Source: an uncultured Lachnospiraceae bacterium (GTDB lineage: Bacteria > Bacillota > Clostridia > Lachnospirales > Lachnospiraceae). Taken from it: a DNA stretch of 40,619 nucleotides. Both the position numbers and the translations under genes were made by a program. Of the stretch, positions 7,910 through 16,744 are shown piece after piece. Numbering within the stretch: position 1 is the first letter of the stretch; each line of letters starts with the position of its first letter. Below the pieces are notes generated by a model that saw nothing but the letters and a program-made list of their open reading frames with translations, had not been told where the DNA came from and searched no databases. Location: assembly GCA_947178145.1 (NCBI GenBank), contig CAMWXE010000047.1, positions 1 through 40,619 on the forward strand, given 5' to 3'.

Positions 7910-7988
7910 ATAGTTCTTGACATATATAGATTATCGATATATATTTTTTCTAATTATATATCGATAATCTATATATGTCAAGAACTAT
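7910..7988. repeat. Perfect 34-bp inverted repeat with an 11-base centre
   Basis: Bases 7910-7943 are the exact reverse complement of 7955-7988, separated by a T-rich 11-base centre. Each arm contains TTGACA, an AT-rich stretch and the palindrome TATCGATA. It lies upstream of padR and carries the operon's promoter. AT-rich TATCGATA dyads are plausible PadR-type operators, but a hairpin-forming mobile element end is an alternative. Confidence 0.9.
7953..7981 (-). promoter_or_regulatory. Consensus promoter for padR-SEDS operon
   Basis: On the minus strand TTGACA (7976-7981), a 17-base spacer and TATAAT (7953-7958) form a perfect sigma-A promoter inside the right arm of the long inverted repeat. 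By symmetry the plus strand has TTGACA (7917-7922), 17 bases, TATATT (7940-7945), so two promoters face each other. Confidence 0.8.
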
Positions 7989-8076
7989 ATTCTTTGTAGC
8001 TGACGGTATTCAATACACTTTGCAGGGACACGTTCCAATCGAAACCATGAAGAAAGTTATTTGTTCCATGAGATAA
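7975..8076 (+). pseudogene. C-terminal remnant of a DUF4367-like gene
   Basis: A plus-strand frame of 33 codons ending at TAA 8074-8076. The translation (GIQYTLQGHVPIETMKKVI in its core) resembles the last ~30 residues of DUF4367 membrane-anchored proteins of Clostridia, recognised by pattern only. No ribosome site and no upstream coding part exist; an in-frame stop lies at 7951 and the readable homology begins at the right edge of the 34-bp inverted repeat. A good intrinsic terminator remains 20 bases after the stop. I infer deletion of the 5' part of the gene. Confidence 0.5.
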
Positions 8077-8096
8077 CATCTATTTCTGAACCAGAA

Positions 8097-8125
8097 TGAG
8101 CAGGGTTAGCCCCTGCTCACTTTTT
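8097..8125 (+). terminator. Orphan plus-strand intrinsic terminator
   Basis: A perfect 9-bp stem (TGAGCAGGG / CCCTGCTCA) with a 5-base loop, followed by CTTTTT on the plus strand. It follows the DUF4367-like remnant and has no intact plus-strand gene to serve; it also lies just past the end of the antiporter operon. Confidence 0.8.
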
Positions 8126-8131
8126 AACAAT

Positions 8132-10390
8132 TTAATTCACCATCAGCAGATAGATCATCGTAAGCCCCAGCCCCACGCAGAACATAAATAATCCGAACGA
8201 CAGGCTGCGCTCAATGATACGGAAATTCTCAAAGATATCTGTACCCTTCATCGCAAGTTTGTGCTCATAATTCTTCGGCTGATAGCCCTCCTTTCGCATC
8301 ACTGCATAGTAAAGCAGCCGCACGCGTTCCATAATGTATCCGATGCGGTGCGTCACGCGGTTTCCTTCTGGAAGCTCATACGGGAGTGCACGGTCCCTGT
8401 AAACAGTCCTTCTGAGAAGAATGACAATGAGATCCACAACACTGTCCAAAATTCTTGAAATAATTCCCAGCAAAAACGGTACTGCTGTGTAAAACACTGC
8501 CCGGTACACATATTTCTCCATATTGAGCCACCTTGGAAAAATATCATGGTAGCCGTCTGCCCTTCTCTGAAAAGAAATACTCCTCAGCATCATAAATCGC
8601 ACCACAACAAAATATACCATCACTCCGACTGTTATAGAAATCAGCGCACCAGACAGATTTTCCAGTGAATAATAATGTATATTCTCCTGTTGATGTTCTA
8701 TCAGATGACTCAGTCCAAATCGCATAAGCCCGTATTCCGCAATTGGCTTCGCCACATGATTAGGCAGTATGCCAATAAATGGAATAGGCAATGCACAGAT
8801 TACAATCGCAATTTTACTCGGTACAGAGACATAATCCTTCTTTGCCTGATAAGTCTCCTGAACCTTCTTATCGCTGTTTTTTTCTACAAAAAGTACCACG
8901 AAGAGCTTTGTCATATAAGCGACTGTCAGTCCACCCGAAAATAGAAACAGCGTTTCAACCAGATTTATCATTGCAGCAGTCGCCGATACAGCTGATTTTA
9001 CATTTTGTGCAGAAATAGACTCCACAAGTTCCAGCCATTGTCCATACGCAGCAATACTCTCATGTAACAGCGTCTTGCTCACATAGCCGTTCAGAAGCGG
9101 AATCCCGCCCACACCAGCCGCTGCCAGCAAAAATACCACCAACAGAAATGGTTTTTTGCGCCCAAAGCCGCGCACCTGATTCAGCTCATAGCTCCCCACC
9201 TGCTTAACGATTACGCCAGCCACCATAAACAGGACGAGTTTCACCAGCAAATGGTTGAGCATATGGAGACATGTGCCATTGACTGCCATGCCAAACACTT
9301 TCGTAATCTCCGCGATCACTTCACTGTCCAGATACCGTGCATCAACTGTCCCGAGCAGTTCCCCCGCCTGTTCCATACCGATCATGCACATCAAATACTC
9401 CGCAAGCAGTGACTGCATCCCCACACCAGTCAGTATAAAACCAATCTGTGACATGGACGAATACGCAAGCGTCGTCTTGAAATTACTGCTCATCACACCC
9501 CTGATACCGCCAAACACCATCGTGACAATGCCAACTATCAGGAGAAACACACCCCAACTGCCCTGCATCGGAAGCACATCGAGCGTCACCAGCAGAATGC
9601 CAAAGATACCTGTCTTGCTCAAGATCGCTGACAGGAGCGCTGTCGCCGGTGCTGGTGCCTCTGTGTAGGACTGAGGCAGCCATACATGCACCGGAAAAGC
9701 GCTCGCCTTCGCGCCAAAGCCCACAAACATACAGCCGGCCGCCACAAACAGCCATCTAACATCGGCCTTACTGCCGCTGCTCATCACCATCACCGCATTC
9801 TCATACATCGCGTCAAATGAGAGTGTTCCAAGCCGGCCATACACGATAAAGAGTCCCATCAGGATTGCCATGCCGCCCGCAATCGCAATGCCAAGATATG
9901 TTCCTGCCGCATACAGAGCCTCCCGCGTCTGTTTGTGTGCCACCCACGCAAACGAGGTAAAGGACATTATCTCAAAGAAAAAGAACAGCGTAAACAAATC
10001 TGCTGCATAGAAAATGCCCATTGTCGCGCCGAGTGTCAGCAGATTAAACACATCATATCGTATGACATTTGGGTCGTTTTTCATATACCCGTACGAGAAC
10101 AGCGCTGTCACAAACCATGCAAATGCAGTCAGCATACCAAAGATGCCGCGAAACCCTGAGTACATGAAATGGAGCCCGAGACCGCCCACACCGGAGACAG
10201 AATTGCCAAGTGAAAAACCGTTTAAGTCGCAGATAATCAGATTCAGTGCTGCTGCCAGCTCAACTGCGCCGGCAAAAATCATTATCAGCGCACATGCCTT
10301 TCTTTTATCCTTTGTTTTCCCCCGTGACACGACGCAGAATATGGCACACATTACAAAGGGAAAGAGCACAGTCCAAAAAATATCCCTCAT
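8132..10390 (-). CDS. Antiporter-like proton-translocating subunit (NuoL/MrpA-N/HyfB type), last gene of the Mrp-type operon
   Basis: A 752-residue polytopic membrane protein of the Proton_antipo_M family, the longest of four in this operon. Proton-path residues are intact: Glu140 (FFFEIMS), Lys228 (GAKASAFPVHVWLP), Lys259 (LSKTGI) and Lys439 (GYVSK). The C-terminal ~250 residues beyond the 14-helix core add further membrane segments and a polar cytosolic part, as in NuoL/MrpA/HyfB-like subunits, but no MrpA-type MbhD/MbhE domain is attached; those are encoded separately upstream in the operon. Expected to move protons and/or Na+ across the membrane as part of the complex. The start has a GGGGAG-type site, and the preceding gene ends 16 bases before it. 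Confidence 0.9.
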   Translation of the reverse strand: MRDIFWTVLFPFVMCAIFCVVSRGKTKDKRKACALIMIFAGAVELAAALNLIICDLNGFSLGNSVSGVGGLGLHFMYSGFRGIFGMLTAFAWFVTALFSYGYMKNDPNVIRYDVFNLLTLGATMGIFYAADLFTLFFFFEIMSFTSFAWVAHKQTREALYAAGTYLGIAIAGGMAILMGLFIVYGRLGTLSFDAMYENAVMVMSSGSKADVRWLFVAAGCMFVGFGAKASAFPVHVWLPQSYTEAPAPATALLSAILSKTGIFGILLVTLDVLPMQGSWGVFLLIVGIVTMVFGGIRGVMSSNFKTTLAYSSMSQIGFILTGVGMQSLLAEYLMCMIGMEQAGELLGTVDARYLDSEVIAEITKVFGMAVNGTCLHMLNHLLVKLVLFMVAGVIVKQVGSYELNQVRGFGRKKPFLLVVFLLAAAGVGGIPLLNGYVSKTLLHESIAAYGQWLELVESISAQNVKSAVSATAAMINLVETLFLFSGGLTVAYMTKLFVVLFVEKNSDKKVQETYQAKKDYVSVPSKIAIVICALPIPFIGILPNHVAKPIAEYGLMRFGLSHLIEHQQENIHYYSLENLSGALISITVGVMVYFVVVRFMMLRSISFQRRADGYHDIFPRWLNMEKYVYRAVFYTAVPFLLGIISRILDSVVDLIVILLRRTVYRDRALPYELPEGNRVTHRIGYIMERVRLLYYAVMRKEGYQPKNYEHKLAMKGTDIFENFRIIERSLSFGLFMFCVGLGLTMIYLLMVN

Positions 10391-10406
10391 CTCTCATCTC
10401 CCCTTC

Positions 10407-11900
10407 CTATATCCATCCGTTCGCCACAACTGTAAAGAAATTTACAAGCGGCACACTATTCACACCAATTACTGCCATCGCTGCCACAAACAAAAACAGC
10501 GGCAGAAGCATACGCCAGTCCGGGTCACGGACATTGTCCGGCAGCTTTCCAAAGTCAAAATCATTTCCAGGAAAGCAGGCCCTGACCACAATGCTGAGCA
10601 TATAAATCGCTGTCAAAAGCGCCGACACCAGAAGTGCACCGACACCTATGACTGCCAGAATATTGTCGCTCGCAAAAGCAGCCTTCGCAAGGTGCCATTT
10701 TGACACAAAACCGCACAGTCCTGGCACACCCATCAGCGCAAGCGAGGAGACCGTAAAAATCGCAAAAATCTTTGGCATCCGCTTCGCCATGCCGTCAATC
10801 TCATAGACATAATTGGCATGCGCCTGCGTGATGATCGCACCGGCACAGAAGAAGGAACAGATCTTCATCACACCGTGAAAAACCATGTGACACAGCGCCC
10901 CGACCAGGCCAAGGGGCGTCATAATCAGCACGCCAAACAAAATATACGACAAATTAGATATCGTCGAGAACGCAAGACGACGTTTGATGTGTGTCTCCCG
11001 AACCGCCATACTGCACCCATAGACAATCGTGAAGATAACAATGCACAAAAGCAGATACTGGGCCCACGTCCCCTGCAAAAAGTCAGTTCCAAAACTATAG
11101 TATGTCAGACGCATAATTGCAAACGCCCCCGATTTCACAACTGCAACTGCATGGAGAAGCGCAGTGACAGGTGTCGGTGCCACGCCCGCCTGGGGAAGCC
11201 ACGCATTGAACGGACATATTGCAGTCTTGACGCCGAAACCAAGAAACGCCAGCACATAGATAAACAACAGCAAATCCTTCTTATCCCCCACCTGAGACAG
11301 ATTCAGCACACCCCCATACAGGAAAGCAAGACTGTCACCGTACACGACCAGAAAGATCAGTCCAATAAAGGCAAACGCCGCGCCGCCAAGCGAGTAATAG
11401 AAATACTTCCGGCTTGCAAGCACTGCCTCTCTGGTAAACGTGTGCATCACAAGCGGAACCGTGACCAGTGTCAGGAGCTCATAAAAGCAATACAGCGTCA
11501 GCATATTTCCTGACAGAGCCACACCAAGTGTTACGCCGTAAGTCGCTGTATAGAACAGATAAAACATGTTTTCATGAATGCGCCCATTCTGTTCATGTTC
11601 CATATACGGAAAAGAATACAGCGTCGCAAGCGGCCACAGTGTGGCGACAAGTCCGCCAAACACCATGCTCATACCGTCTACCTTAAAAGACAGATCAAGC
11701 TTGGCGCCCGCAAAATTGATCACCCGGATCAGATCCGTCGGCCCCTGTGCCAGCAGCGCATAGGTGAGCATTGTATTGATCAGCACATATCCAAAAATAA
11801 AGCGCTGTTTTTGTCTCCCGCCCTTAAACTTTAAAACCTGCAGCAGCATGCCGCCCACAAAAGGAAGCAGTATCACAGCAAGTATCAAACCGAAAATCAT
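10407..11900 (-). CDS. Antiporter-like subunit (MrpD/NuoM-type), third paralogue
   Basis: A 497-residue Proton_antipo_M protein with about 14 membrane helices. The conserved charged residues are all present: Glu141 (CFYELLTL), Lys225 (GVKTAICPFNAWLP), Lys256 (VVKSGAF) and Lys401 (GFVSKWHL). A Lys rather than Glu at the last position resembles MrpD/NuoL/NuoN more than NuoM. The ATG at 11900 follows GGAGGAG. It sits between two other antiporter-like genes with gaps of 16-20 bases. Which ion it carries cannot be read from sequence. Confidence 0.9.
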   Translation of the reverse strand: MIFGLILAVILLPFVGGMLLQVLKFKGGRQKQRFIFGYVLINTMLTYALLAQGPTDLIRVINFAGAKLDLSFKVDGMSMVFGGLVATLWPLATLYSFPYMEHEQNGRIHENMFYLFYTATYGVTLGVALSGNMLTLYCFYELLTLVTVPLVMHTFTREAVLASRKYFYYSLGGAAFAFIGLIFLVVYGDSLAFLYGGVLNLSQVGDKKDLLLFIYVLAFLGFGVKTAICPFNAWLPQAGVAPTPVTALLHAVAVVKSGAFAIMRLTYYSFGTDFLQGTWAQYLLLCIVIFTIVYGCSMAVRETHIKRRLAFSTISNLSYILFGVLIMTPLGLVGALCHMVFHGVMKICSFFCAGAIITQAHANYVYEIDGMAKRMPKIFAIFTVSSLALMGVPGLCGFVSKWHLAKAAFASDNILAVIGVGALLVSALLTAIYMLSIVVRACFPGNDFDFGKLPDNVRDPDWRMLLPLFLFVAAMAVIGVNSVPLVNFFTVVANGWI

Positions 11901-11920
11901 ATGATCTCTCCTCCCCTTTC

Positions 11921-13459
11921 CTAAAATAACCCGGCCGCTATGCTGTCTATCAGCCGAATCAGCGGCGTCGGACAGAAACCAAGCAGAACTGTAGCTGCAG
12001 CAAGTATCACAATCGGTACCAGCATCAGCAGTTTCGGTTCCCTGTAATCATTGCGCACCGCGTCATAGTCAGGTTCCATCAAAAAACCGCGAACACTTAG
12101 CGGAAGCAGGTAACCCGCAGTCAGAAGTGCCGATATCAGAAGTGCAGCAGGCCCAATCCAGGAAAGTCCCACAAGGCCGCTCTCAAGACACCCCGTTGCA
12201 AGATACCACTTGCTGATAATACCGCTCGTGGGAGGAATTCCAATCAATCCAAGCGAAACAATTGTGTAACACCAGAAAAGCACTGGCATCTTTTTTCCAA
12301 ATCCGATAAAGTCATTTGCCTTTGTTCTGCCAGTCGTGAAGATCAATGCACCTGCTGACAAGAACAGCGCACTCTTAATCACCGCGTGAAATATCACATG
12401 CAGCAGACTTCCTGCAAATGCCGTCGCATTCAACATCGATAGTCCTAATATGATATAGGATAGGTTGGACACGGTTGAGTAGGCAAGCCTTTTTTTCAAC
12501 ACTTTTTCTTTAAAAGCAAGCGAAGACCCCATCAGAAGCGTCACGACTGCAAGAATTGCCCACGCTGTCTGAACCCATGTTCCCCGCAGAAAATCCGCTC
12601 CGACACAATAATATACAGTCCTGATCATCGCCAGGACTCCGCCCTTCACAATAATGCCAGACAAAAATGCTGAGGCCGGCGCAGGCGCAACCGGATGCGC
12701 TGTCGGCAGCCATGCATGGAACGGGAAGCAGCCTGCCTTCACGCCAAAACCGACAATCATCAAAAATACTGCCACAAGACAGAATCCCATATTTCCTGAC
12801 TGAATCAGCGCCGCTCTGTCCAGGAAACCGCCAGGCACAAATTCCATCATGTGCGCTGTCTCACTGCCGCTGAGCAAAGCACCAGAATTTTCAAAGACAC
12901 TGGCATACCTGTACAGGAAATAGATTCCAAACAGCGCCATATATGCCCCCGCAAACGAGTAAAACAGATATTTTAGTGCCGCCATGACAGCCTCTTTCGT
13001 GCCAGCGTGAATGACAAGCGGCATGGACACAAGTGTCATAAGCTCATAAAACAAATACATTGTTACAAGATTTCCAGAAAAGCAAAGCCCCATCAAAACG
13101 CCAAACGTTATCAGATAAAAGCTGTAAAATCGCTTCTCATTCTTCTCGTGCGCCATATAGACAAAAGAAAAAAATCCTGCCAGCAAAAATACAAGAACGA
13201 CAATACCAGCAAAAATCCTGCCAAGGTCGTCAATCGCAAAATACACTGGAATCCCACTCACCAGTTGAAAAAGGGTCAATGTATTTCCCACCGCACCACT
13301 GATTACATACACTGCCACAAGGGCGCTCACAACAAATGACACGCCTGTCATTTTTAGAAGACTTGACCTGTCTGCAAAGACCTTATCCGGCAGAAAGAAC
13401 AAGACGCCTCCTACAATAATGGGCAGGATGATTGAAACTAAAATCATTTCATTCATCAT
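11921..13459 (-). CDS. Antiporter-like subunit (MrpD/NuoM-type), second paralogue
   Basis: A 512-residue Proton_antipo_M protein with ~14 membrane segments. Key residues: Glu139 (LFYELMTL), Lys241 (GVKAGCFPFHAWLP), Lys272 (IVKGGVL) and Lys417 (GIISKWYL). It is the closest in style to the 10407-11900 paralogue (shared YEL.TLV..PLV, and SKWYL versus SKWHL motifs), suggesting those two arose by duplication. The GGAGG site sits 6 bases before the ATG; a second ATG directly follows. It is the second antiporter-like gene of the operon, 20 bases after the preceding one. Confidence 0.9.
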   Translation of the reverse strand: MMNEMILVSIILPIIVGGVLFFLPDKVFADRSSLLKMTGVSFVVSALVAVYVISGAVGNTLTLFQLVSGIPVYFAIDDLGRIFAGIVVLVFLLAGFFSFVYMAHEKNEKRFYSFYLITFGVLMGLCFSGNLVTMYLFYELMTLVSMPLVIHAGTKEAVMAALKYLFYSFAGAYMALFGIYFLYRYASVFENSGALLSGSETAHMMEFVPGGFLDRAALIQSGNMGFCLVAVFLMIVGFGVKAGCFPFHAWLPTAHPVAPAPASAFLSGIIVKGGVLAMIRTVYYCVGADFLRGTWVQTAWAILAVVTLLMGSSLAFKEKVLKKRLAYSTVSNLSYIILGLSMLNATAFAGSLLHVIFHAVIKSALFLSAGALIFTTGRTKANDFIGFGKKMPVLFWCYTIVSLGLIGIPPTSGIISKWYLATGCLESGLVGLSWIGPAALLISALLTAGYLLPLSVRGFLMEPDYDAVRNDYREPKLLMLVPIVILAAATVLLGFCPTPLIRLIDSIAAGLF

Positions 13460-13479
13460 ACAAATCCTCCATTCCCATT

Positions 13480-14997
13480 TTATCCAAACATCGCTAAACC
13501 ACTTGTAATCCAGTTCACAATCGGCTGTGAACAGCAGCCAAGTATCATGTTTAGTATAATCATGAACAGCAGCGCAATATTATAGATGGAATGCTGTTTC
13601 GAATTGACCGCCGGCGTCTCTGCGTCTTGTATCCTGCATGACTTTTTGCCTGCTGGCGTATAGATTCGAATCACCGTTTTCATAAAATAAATCGCATTTA
13701 GTACGGTGCTGATCGCCAGACAGATCAGCGTCGGCAGCATCTTTGCCAGGCTGGTCTGCACTGCCGCCTCCGCAAACTGTATCTTGCTGATAAAGCCGGA
13801 AAACAGCGGAATTCCGACCATGGAGCACGCACCGATCGTGAAAGCAACGCCTGCCGCCGGATTGCGATAACCACTGCCCGTCAAATCATCAAATTTTTTA
13901 CTTCCTCCCGATGCATCTGTCAACCCCGCACCCGCGACGAACAGAAGGGATTTCGTGGAGGCATGTGATAAAATGTGAAAAATACTCGCCACAATTCCCA
14001 TTGTTGTTCCAAGTCCCAGTCCCATATAGATATATCCAATCTGAGCCACAGACGAGAAGGCAACCATGCGTCGGATATCGTTTTCCATAATCGCGTTGAT
14101 CGACCCCATGATCATACCCAGCAACCCAAACACAAATAAAATATTGACAATCTTAGAATCCACAATAATATCAAAACCAACCACGCGGAAAAAGATCTTG
14201 ATCAACAGAAAAATATAGCCCTTTGAGACGAGACTTGACAGGATTGCCGCACTTGACACGGTCGAGTAGCCATATGCATCCGGCAGCCATGTGTGAAACG
14301 GATAAAGCGCACTCTTGATGGCAAGGCCAACGACCACCATTCCAATCGAGGCGATCAGCGGAATATTGTAAGTCCCCTGCGCATAGACATATGCGATGCT
14401 GTCCTTGATATTGCTCATCAGCAGATGTCCCGTAATATCATACAAAATGCAAAGTCCCATCAACAGCAGACCAGAGCCGAGCGAAGCCATAATCATATAG
14501 CGCGTTGCCGCCTCAATCGTCCGTCCGCTCTGTGTGATCATAATCAGTCCACAGGCGCTGATGGTATTGATTTCCACGAAAACATATGCCGTAAACAGGT
14601 CATTTGTGTAAATCAGCGCAAGCAGCGAGCTCAACAGCAGATTAATCATAATATAGTAGAGATTAATCTTCGTATCCTCAATTTCCGTCTCAATATGACC
14701 CTGTCCGCCCTTCAGAGAAAACAGCATAATCAGACAGAAAAAAAGCGCCATCCCAGCCTCAAGCACACCAGCCCTGATCTCATTTCCCCACGGTGCCGGA
14801 AAATGTCCCATCATAAATGTAAACGGTTCGCCTGCACGCAGCATATACACAAAAAGTACTGCCGACATGATTGTAATTGCCAGAAGAATCACTGTATTCC
14901 AAAGACGCGCTGCCTTTTTGTTCATAATGGATGTCAATACACCCGATCCAAGCGAAAGCAGAATACTGAAAAAAGGGAAGTTCTGTATAAAATCCAT
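13480..14997 (-). CDS. Antiporter-like subunit (MrpD type), first paralogue after mrpC
   Basis: A 505-residue Proton_antipo_M protein placed directly after mrpC, the normal place of mrpD. The ATG at 14997 shares one base with the TGA of mrpC (TGATG), and a GGAGG site is 7 bases upstream; the GTG one codon earlier is less likely. Conserved residues: Glu142 (VFVEINTI), Lys228 (AIKSALYPFHTWLP), Lys259 (LVSKGYIF) and Lys405 (GFISKIQF). On position and size this is the best mrpD candidate of the four paralogues. Confidence 0.9.
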   Translation of the reverse strand: MDFIQNFPFFSILLSLGSGVLTSIMNKKAARLWNTVILLAITIMSAVLFVYMLRAGEPFTFMMGHFPAPWGNEIRAGVLEAGMALFFCLIMLFSLKGGQGHIETEIEDTKINLYYIMINLLLSSLLALIYTNDLFTAYVFVEINTISACGLIMITQSGRTIEAATRYMIMASLGSGLLLMGLCILYDITGHLLMSNIKDSIAYVYAQGTYNIPLIASIGMVVVGLAIKSALYPFHTWLPDAYGYSTVSSAAILSSLVSKGYIFLLIKIFFRVVGFDIIVDSKIVNILFVFGLLGMIMGSINAIMENDIRRMVAFSSVAQIGYIYMGLGLGTTMGIVASIFHILSHASTKSLLFVAGAGLTDASGGSKKFDDLTGSGYRNPAAGVAFTIGACSMVGIPLFSGFISKIQFAEAAVQTSLAKMLPTLICLAISTVLNAIYFMKTVIRIYTPAGKKSCRIQDAETPAVNSKQHSIYNIALLFMIILNMILGCCSQPIVNWITSGLAMFG

Positions 14998-15371
14998 CAC
15001 CGATCCTCCTTTTTCAACATGGTGGAAATCTCATCCATGTCCAGCGTGTGATATCTTCTGTAAAGCCGAATCGTGAGGGAGAGCATCAGGGCCGTCACAG
15101 ATACCGACACCACAATCCCTGTCAGCACAAGTCCACTTGGCACCGGATTGATGTAAGCCTCCGCACTTGTGATATCATCCACGACAATCGGCGCCATTCT
15201 TCCCGCGATAAATCCCTTCTCCGCAAGAAAGAGATACGTTGCCGTATCCATAATATTGAGACCGATGATCTTCTTGATCAGATTTTTCTGCAACAGCAGA
15301 TTTGAGAACCCGATGCCAAACAGAATCATGGCCACAGCCTCCCCATAGTTTGCAAGCAAATTTCCACCCAT
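14997..15371 (-). CDS. mrpC: Na+/H+ antiporter subunit C (MrpC/MnhC, NuoK-like)
   Basis: A 124-residue protein with three membrane helices, homologous to NuoK/MrpC. The NuoK-type helix with LIKKIIGLNIMDTATYLFLAEKG is present, followed by a loop with PVPSGLVLTGIVVSVSVTAL that matches the MrpC family. In Mrp complexes MrpC packs between MrpD and the rest of the membrane domain. An AGGAG site sits 10 bases upstream of the ATG. It overlaps the next gene by one base and follows the mrpB fusion by 57 bases. Confidence 0.9.
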   Translation of the reverse strand: MGGNLLANYGEAVAMILFGIGFSNLLLQKNLIKKIIGLNIMDTATYLFLAEKGFIAGRMAPIVVDDITSAEAYINPVPSGLVLTGIVVSVSVTALMLSLTIRLYRRYHTLDMDEISTMLKKEDR

Positions 15372-15428
15372 CTATCAAAATCTCCTTTTTCTTCCCTTTA
15401 AACCGCAATTCCAGGATGCATTTGCGAC

Positions 15429-16391
15429 CTAAAATCCACCCTTGCGAAACATAGCATAAAACGCATACATCGTACAGGCAACCACCATGCCGACACAGAT
15501 ATTGAGCGGCAGAATTAACCCGGAGCTCAAAATGTCTCCTGGCGTGCCAAGTGGAATCCCCGTCTCGAGATGGTGTGCGCCACAGTAAAAGGAATACGTC
15601 TTTGCAAGACAGTAAAACAAAAGGGCCACAAAGCAAATCCACTTGTATGTCTTCTGTGTAAAGAAGCGCTCAATCTTCTTAAAACCAAAGGCGTTGACGT
15701 ACAAAATCAATCCCGAACCGATAATCGCGCCGCCGGAAAAGCCACCGCCCGGTGACAGGTGGCCGTTTAAGATCACATAAATTCCAAAGATAATAATCAT
15801 TGGCACGAGGAAAAAGGCCACCTTTTGCAGAATGACATCGTTTTTGGGTTCATAGAGGCGATCATTTTCCTCCTCCTCTTTCTTCTTCGACCAGTTATCA
15901 ACACGCAGCAAAATTAATACCGTACATGTGGCAATAAAAAGCACATTCGACTCGCCGAGTGTGTCGAACGCACGATAGTCTAAAATCATGCCAGTGACAA
16001 TGTTGACAGCGCCGGTGTCCTTCATTCCATCCTCAATATACTTGGTCGCAACCTCATTATTGTCAGGATTTGCCGCATTTCCCACCGGTGGCAGATACGA
16101 CACCACATAGAGCAAAATAGCAAGCAGCGAAATGACAAACACGCTAGAAACGATACGGTAAAACTTCGAGAACATCCGAAGCTTTCTGTTATGCTCAATA
16201 TCATATATATTTCTTTTCAGAATAGCCTCATCATGGATTCTCTTCCTCTGCGTATTGATATCCTCCACAAAGGGCTTTTGCGGCTTTAGCTCGACCCTGC
16301 CAATATAGGGATCCTTCTCAGCGCGGTACCAGCGCTTGATCTGAAACGCCTTGGTCTTACGGTATTCTTCTTCTGACAATAGACGGCTCAT
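15429..16391 (-). CDS. MbhE-MrpB fusion subunit with an N-terminal charged extension
   Basis: A 320-residue membrane protein. Residues 1-70 are a highly charged cytosolic extension. Residues ~75-165 match the MbhE / MrpA C-terminal domain (helix at 78-98, then ILDYRAFDTLGES). Residues ~185-320 match MrpB/MnhB, with the hallmark GHLSPGGGFSGGA at 210-222. In Bacillus Mrp the MbhE part belongs to MrpA and MrpB is a separate protein, so here the split point has moved. Its ATG overlaps the TGA of the preceding mbhD-like gene by four bases (ATGA), indicating coupled translation. It should be a structural part of the cation/proton path. Confidence 0.9.
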   Translation of the reverse strand: MSRLLSEEEYRKTKAFQIKRWYRAEKDPYIGRVELKPQKPFVEDINTQRKRIHDEAILKRNIYDIEHNRKLRMFSKFYRIVSSVFVISLLAILLYVVSYLPPVGNAANPDNNEVATKYIEDGMKDTGAVNIVTGMILDYRAFDTLGESNVLFIATCTVLILLRVDNWSKKKEEEENDRLYEPKNDVILQKVAFFLVPMIIIFGIYVILNGHLSPGGGFSGGAIIGSGLILYVNAFGFKKIERFFTQKTYKWICFVALLFYCLAKTYSFYCGAHHLETGIPLGTPGDILSSGLILPLNICVGMVVACTMYAFYAMFRKGGF

Positions 16392-16693
16392 TTTGCTCCC
16401 TCCTTTTTATCCGGAACACTCTTTTGCAAATGTTTATCCTCCTTGTCCTCGTCGATCGCGATAATTGCATGAATCTTCTTGAGTGTCACGAAAAATAAAA
16501 TGCTTGTGATACCAGCGCCCACTGCCGCCTCCGTGATGGCAAGGTCCGGCGACTCCAGCAGGATCCATATGATCGACATAATCAGGCTGTAGGACATAAA
16601 GATAATAATCGAGTTGAGCAGATTCCTGGAAAAGCTCACCGAAATTGCACATACAATCAAAAAAATAAAGAGTACGATCTGAAATACTTTCAT
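16388..16693 (-). CDS. MbhD-like (DUF4040) subunit, the detached MrpA C-terminal piece
   Basis: A 101-residue protein with three membrane helices (residues ~3-22, 24-47, 55-72) and a charged tail. The pattern SPDLAITEAAVGAGITSILFFVTLKK is the MbhD/DUF4040 signature, which in Bacillus is fused to MrpA and contains a conserved Glu in the middle helix. A GGAGG site precedes the ATG by 10 bases. Its product should complete the MrpA function together with one of the large antiporter-like subunits encoded downstream. Confidence 0.9.
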   Translation of the reverse strand: MKVFQIVLFIFLIVCAISVSFSRNLLNSIIIFMSYSLIMSIIWILLESPDLAITEAAVGAGITSILFFVTLKKIHAIIAIDEDKEDKHLQKSVPDKKEGAK

Positions 16694-16744
16694 ATATTAT
16701 TAACCTCCGTTCCAACGTGTGACTTATTGCGCGTATCAAATCGC

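Noticed and set aside
14293..15051. 252-codon plus-strand frame rich in Arg, His and Gln
   Set aside because: Antisense to the mrpC/mrpD-type genes; the composition is what the reverse complement of hydrophobic codons gives.
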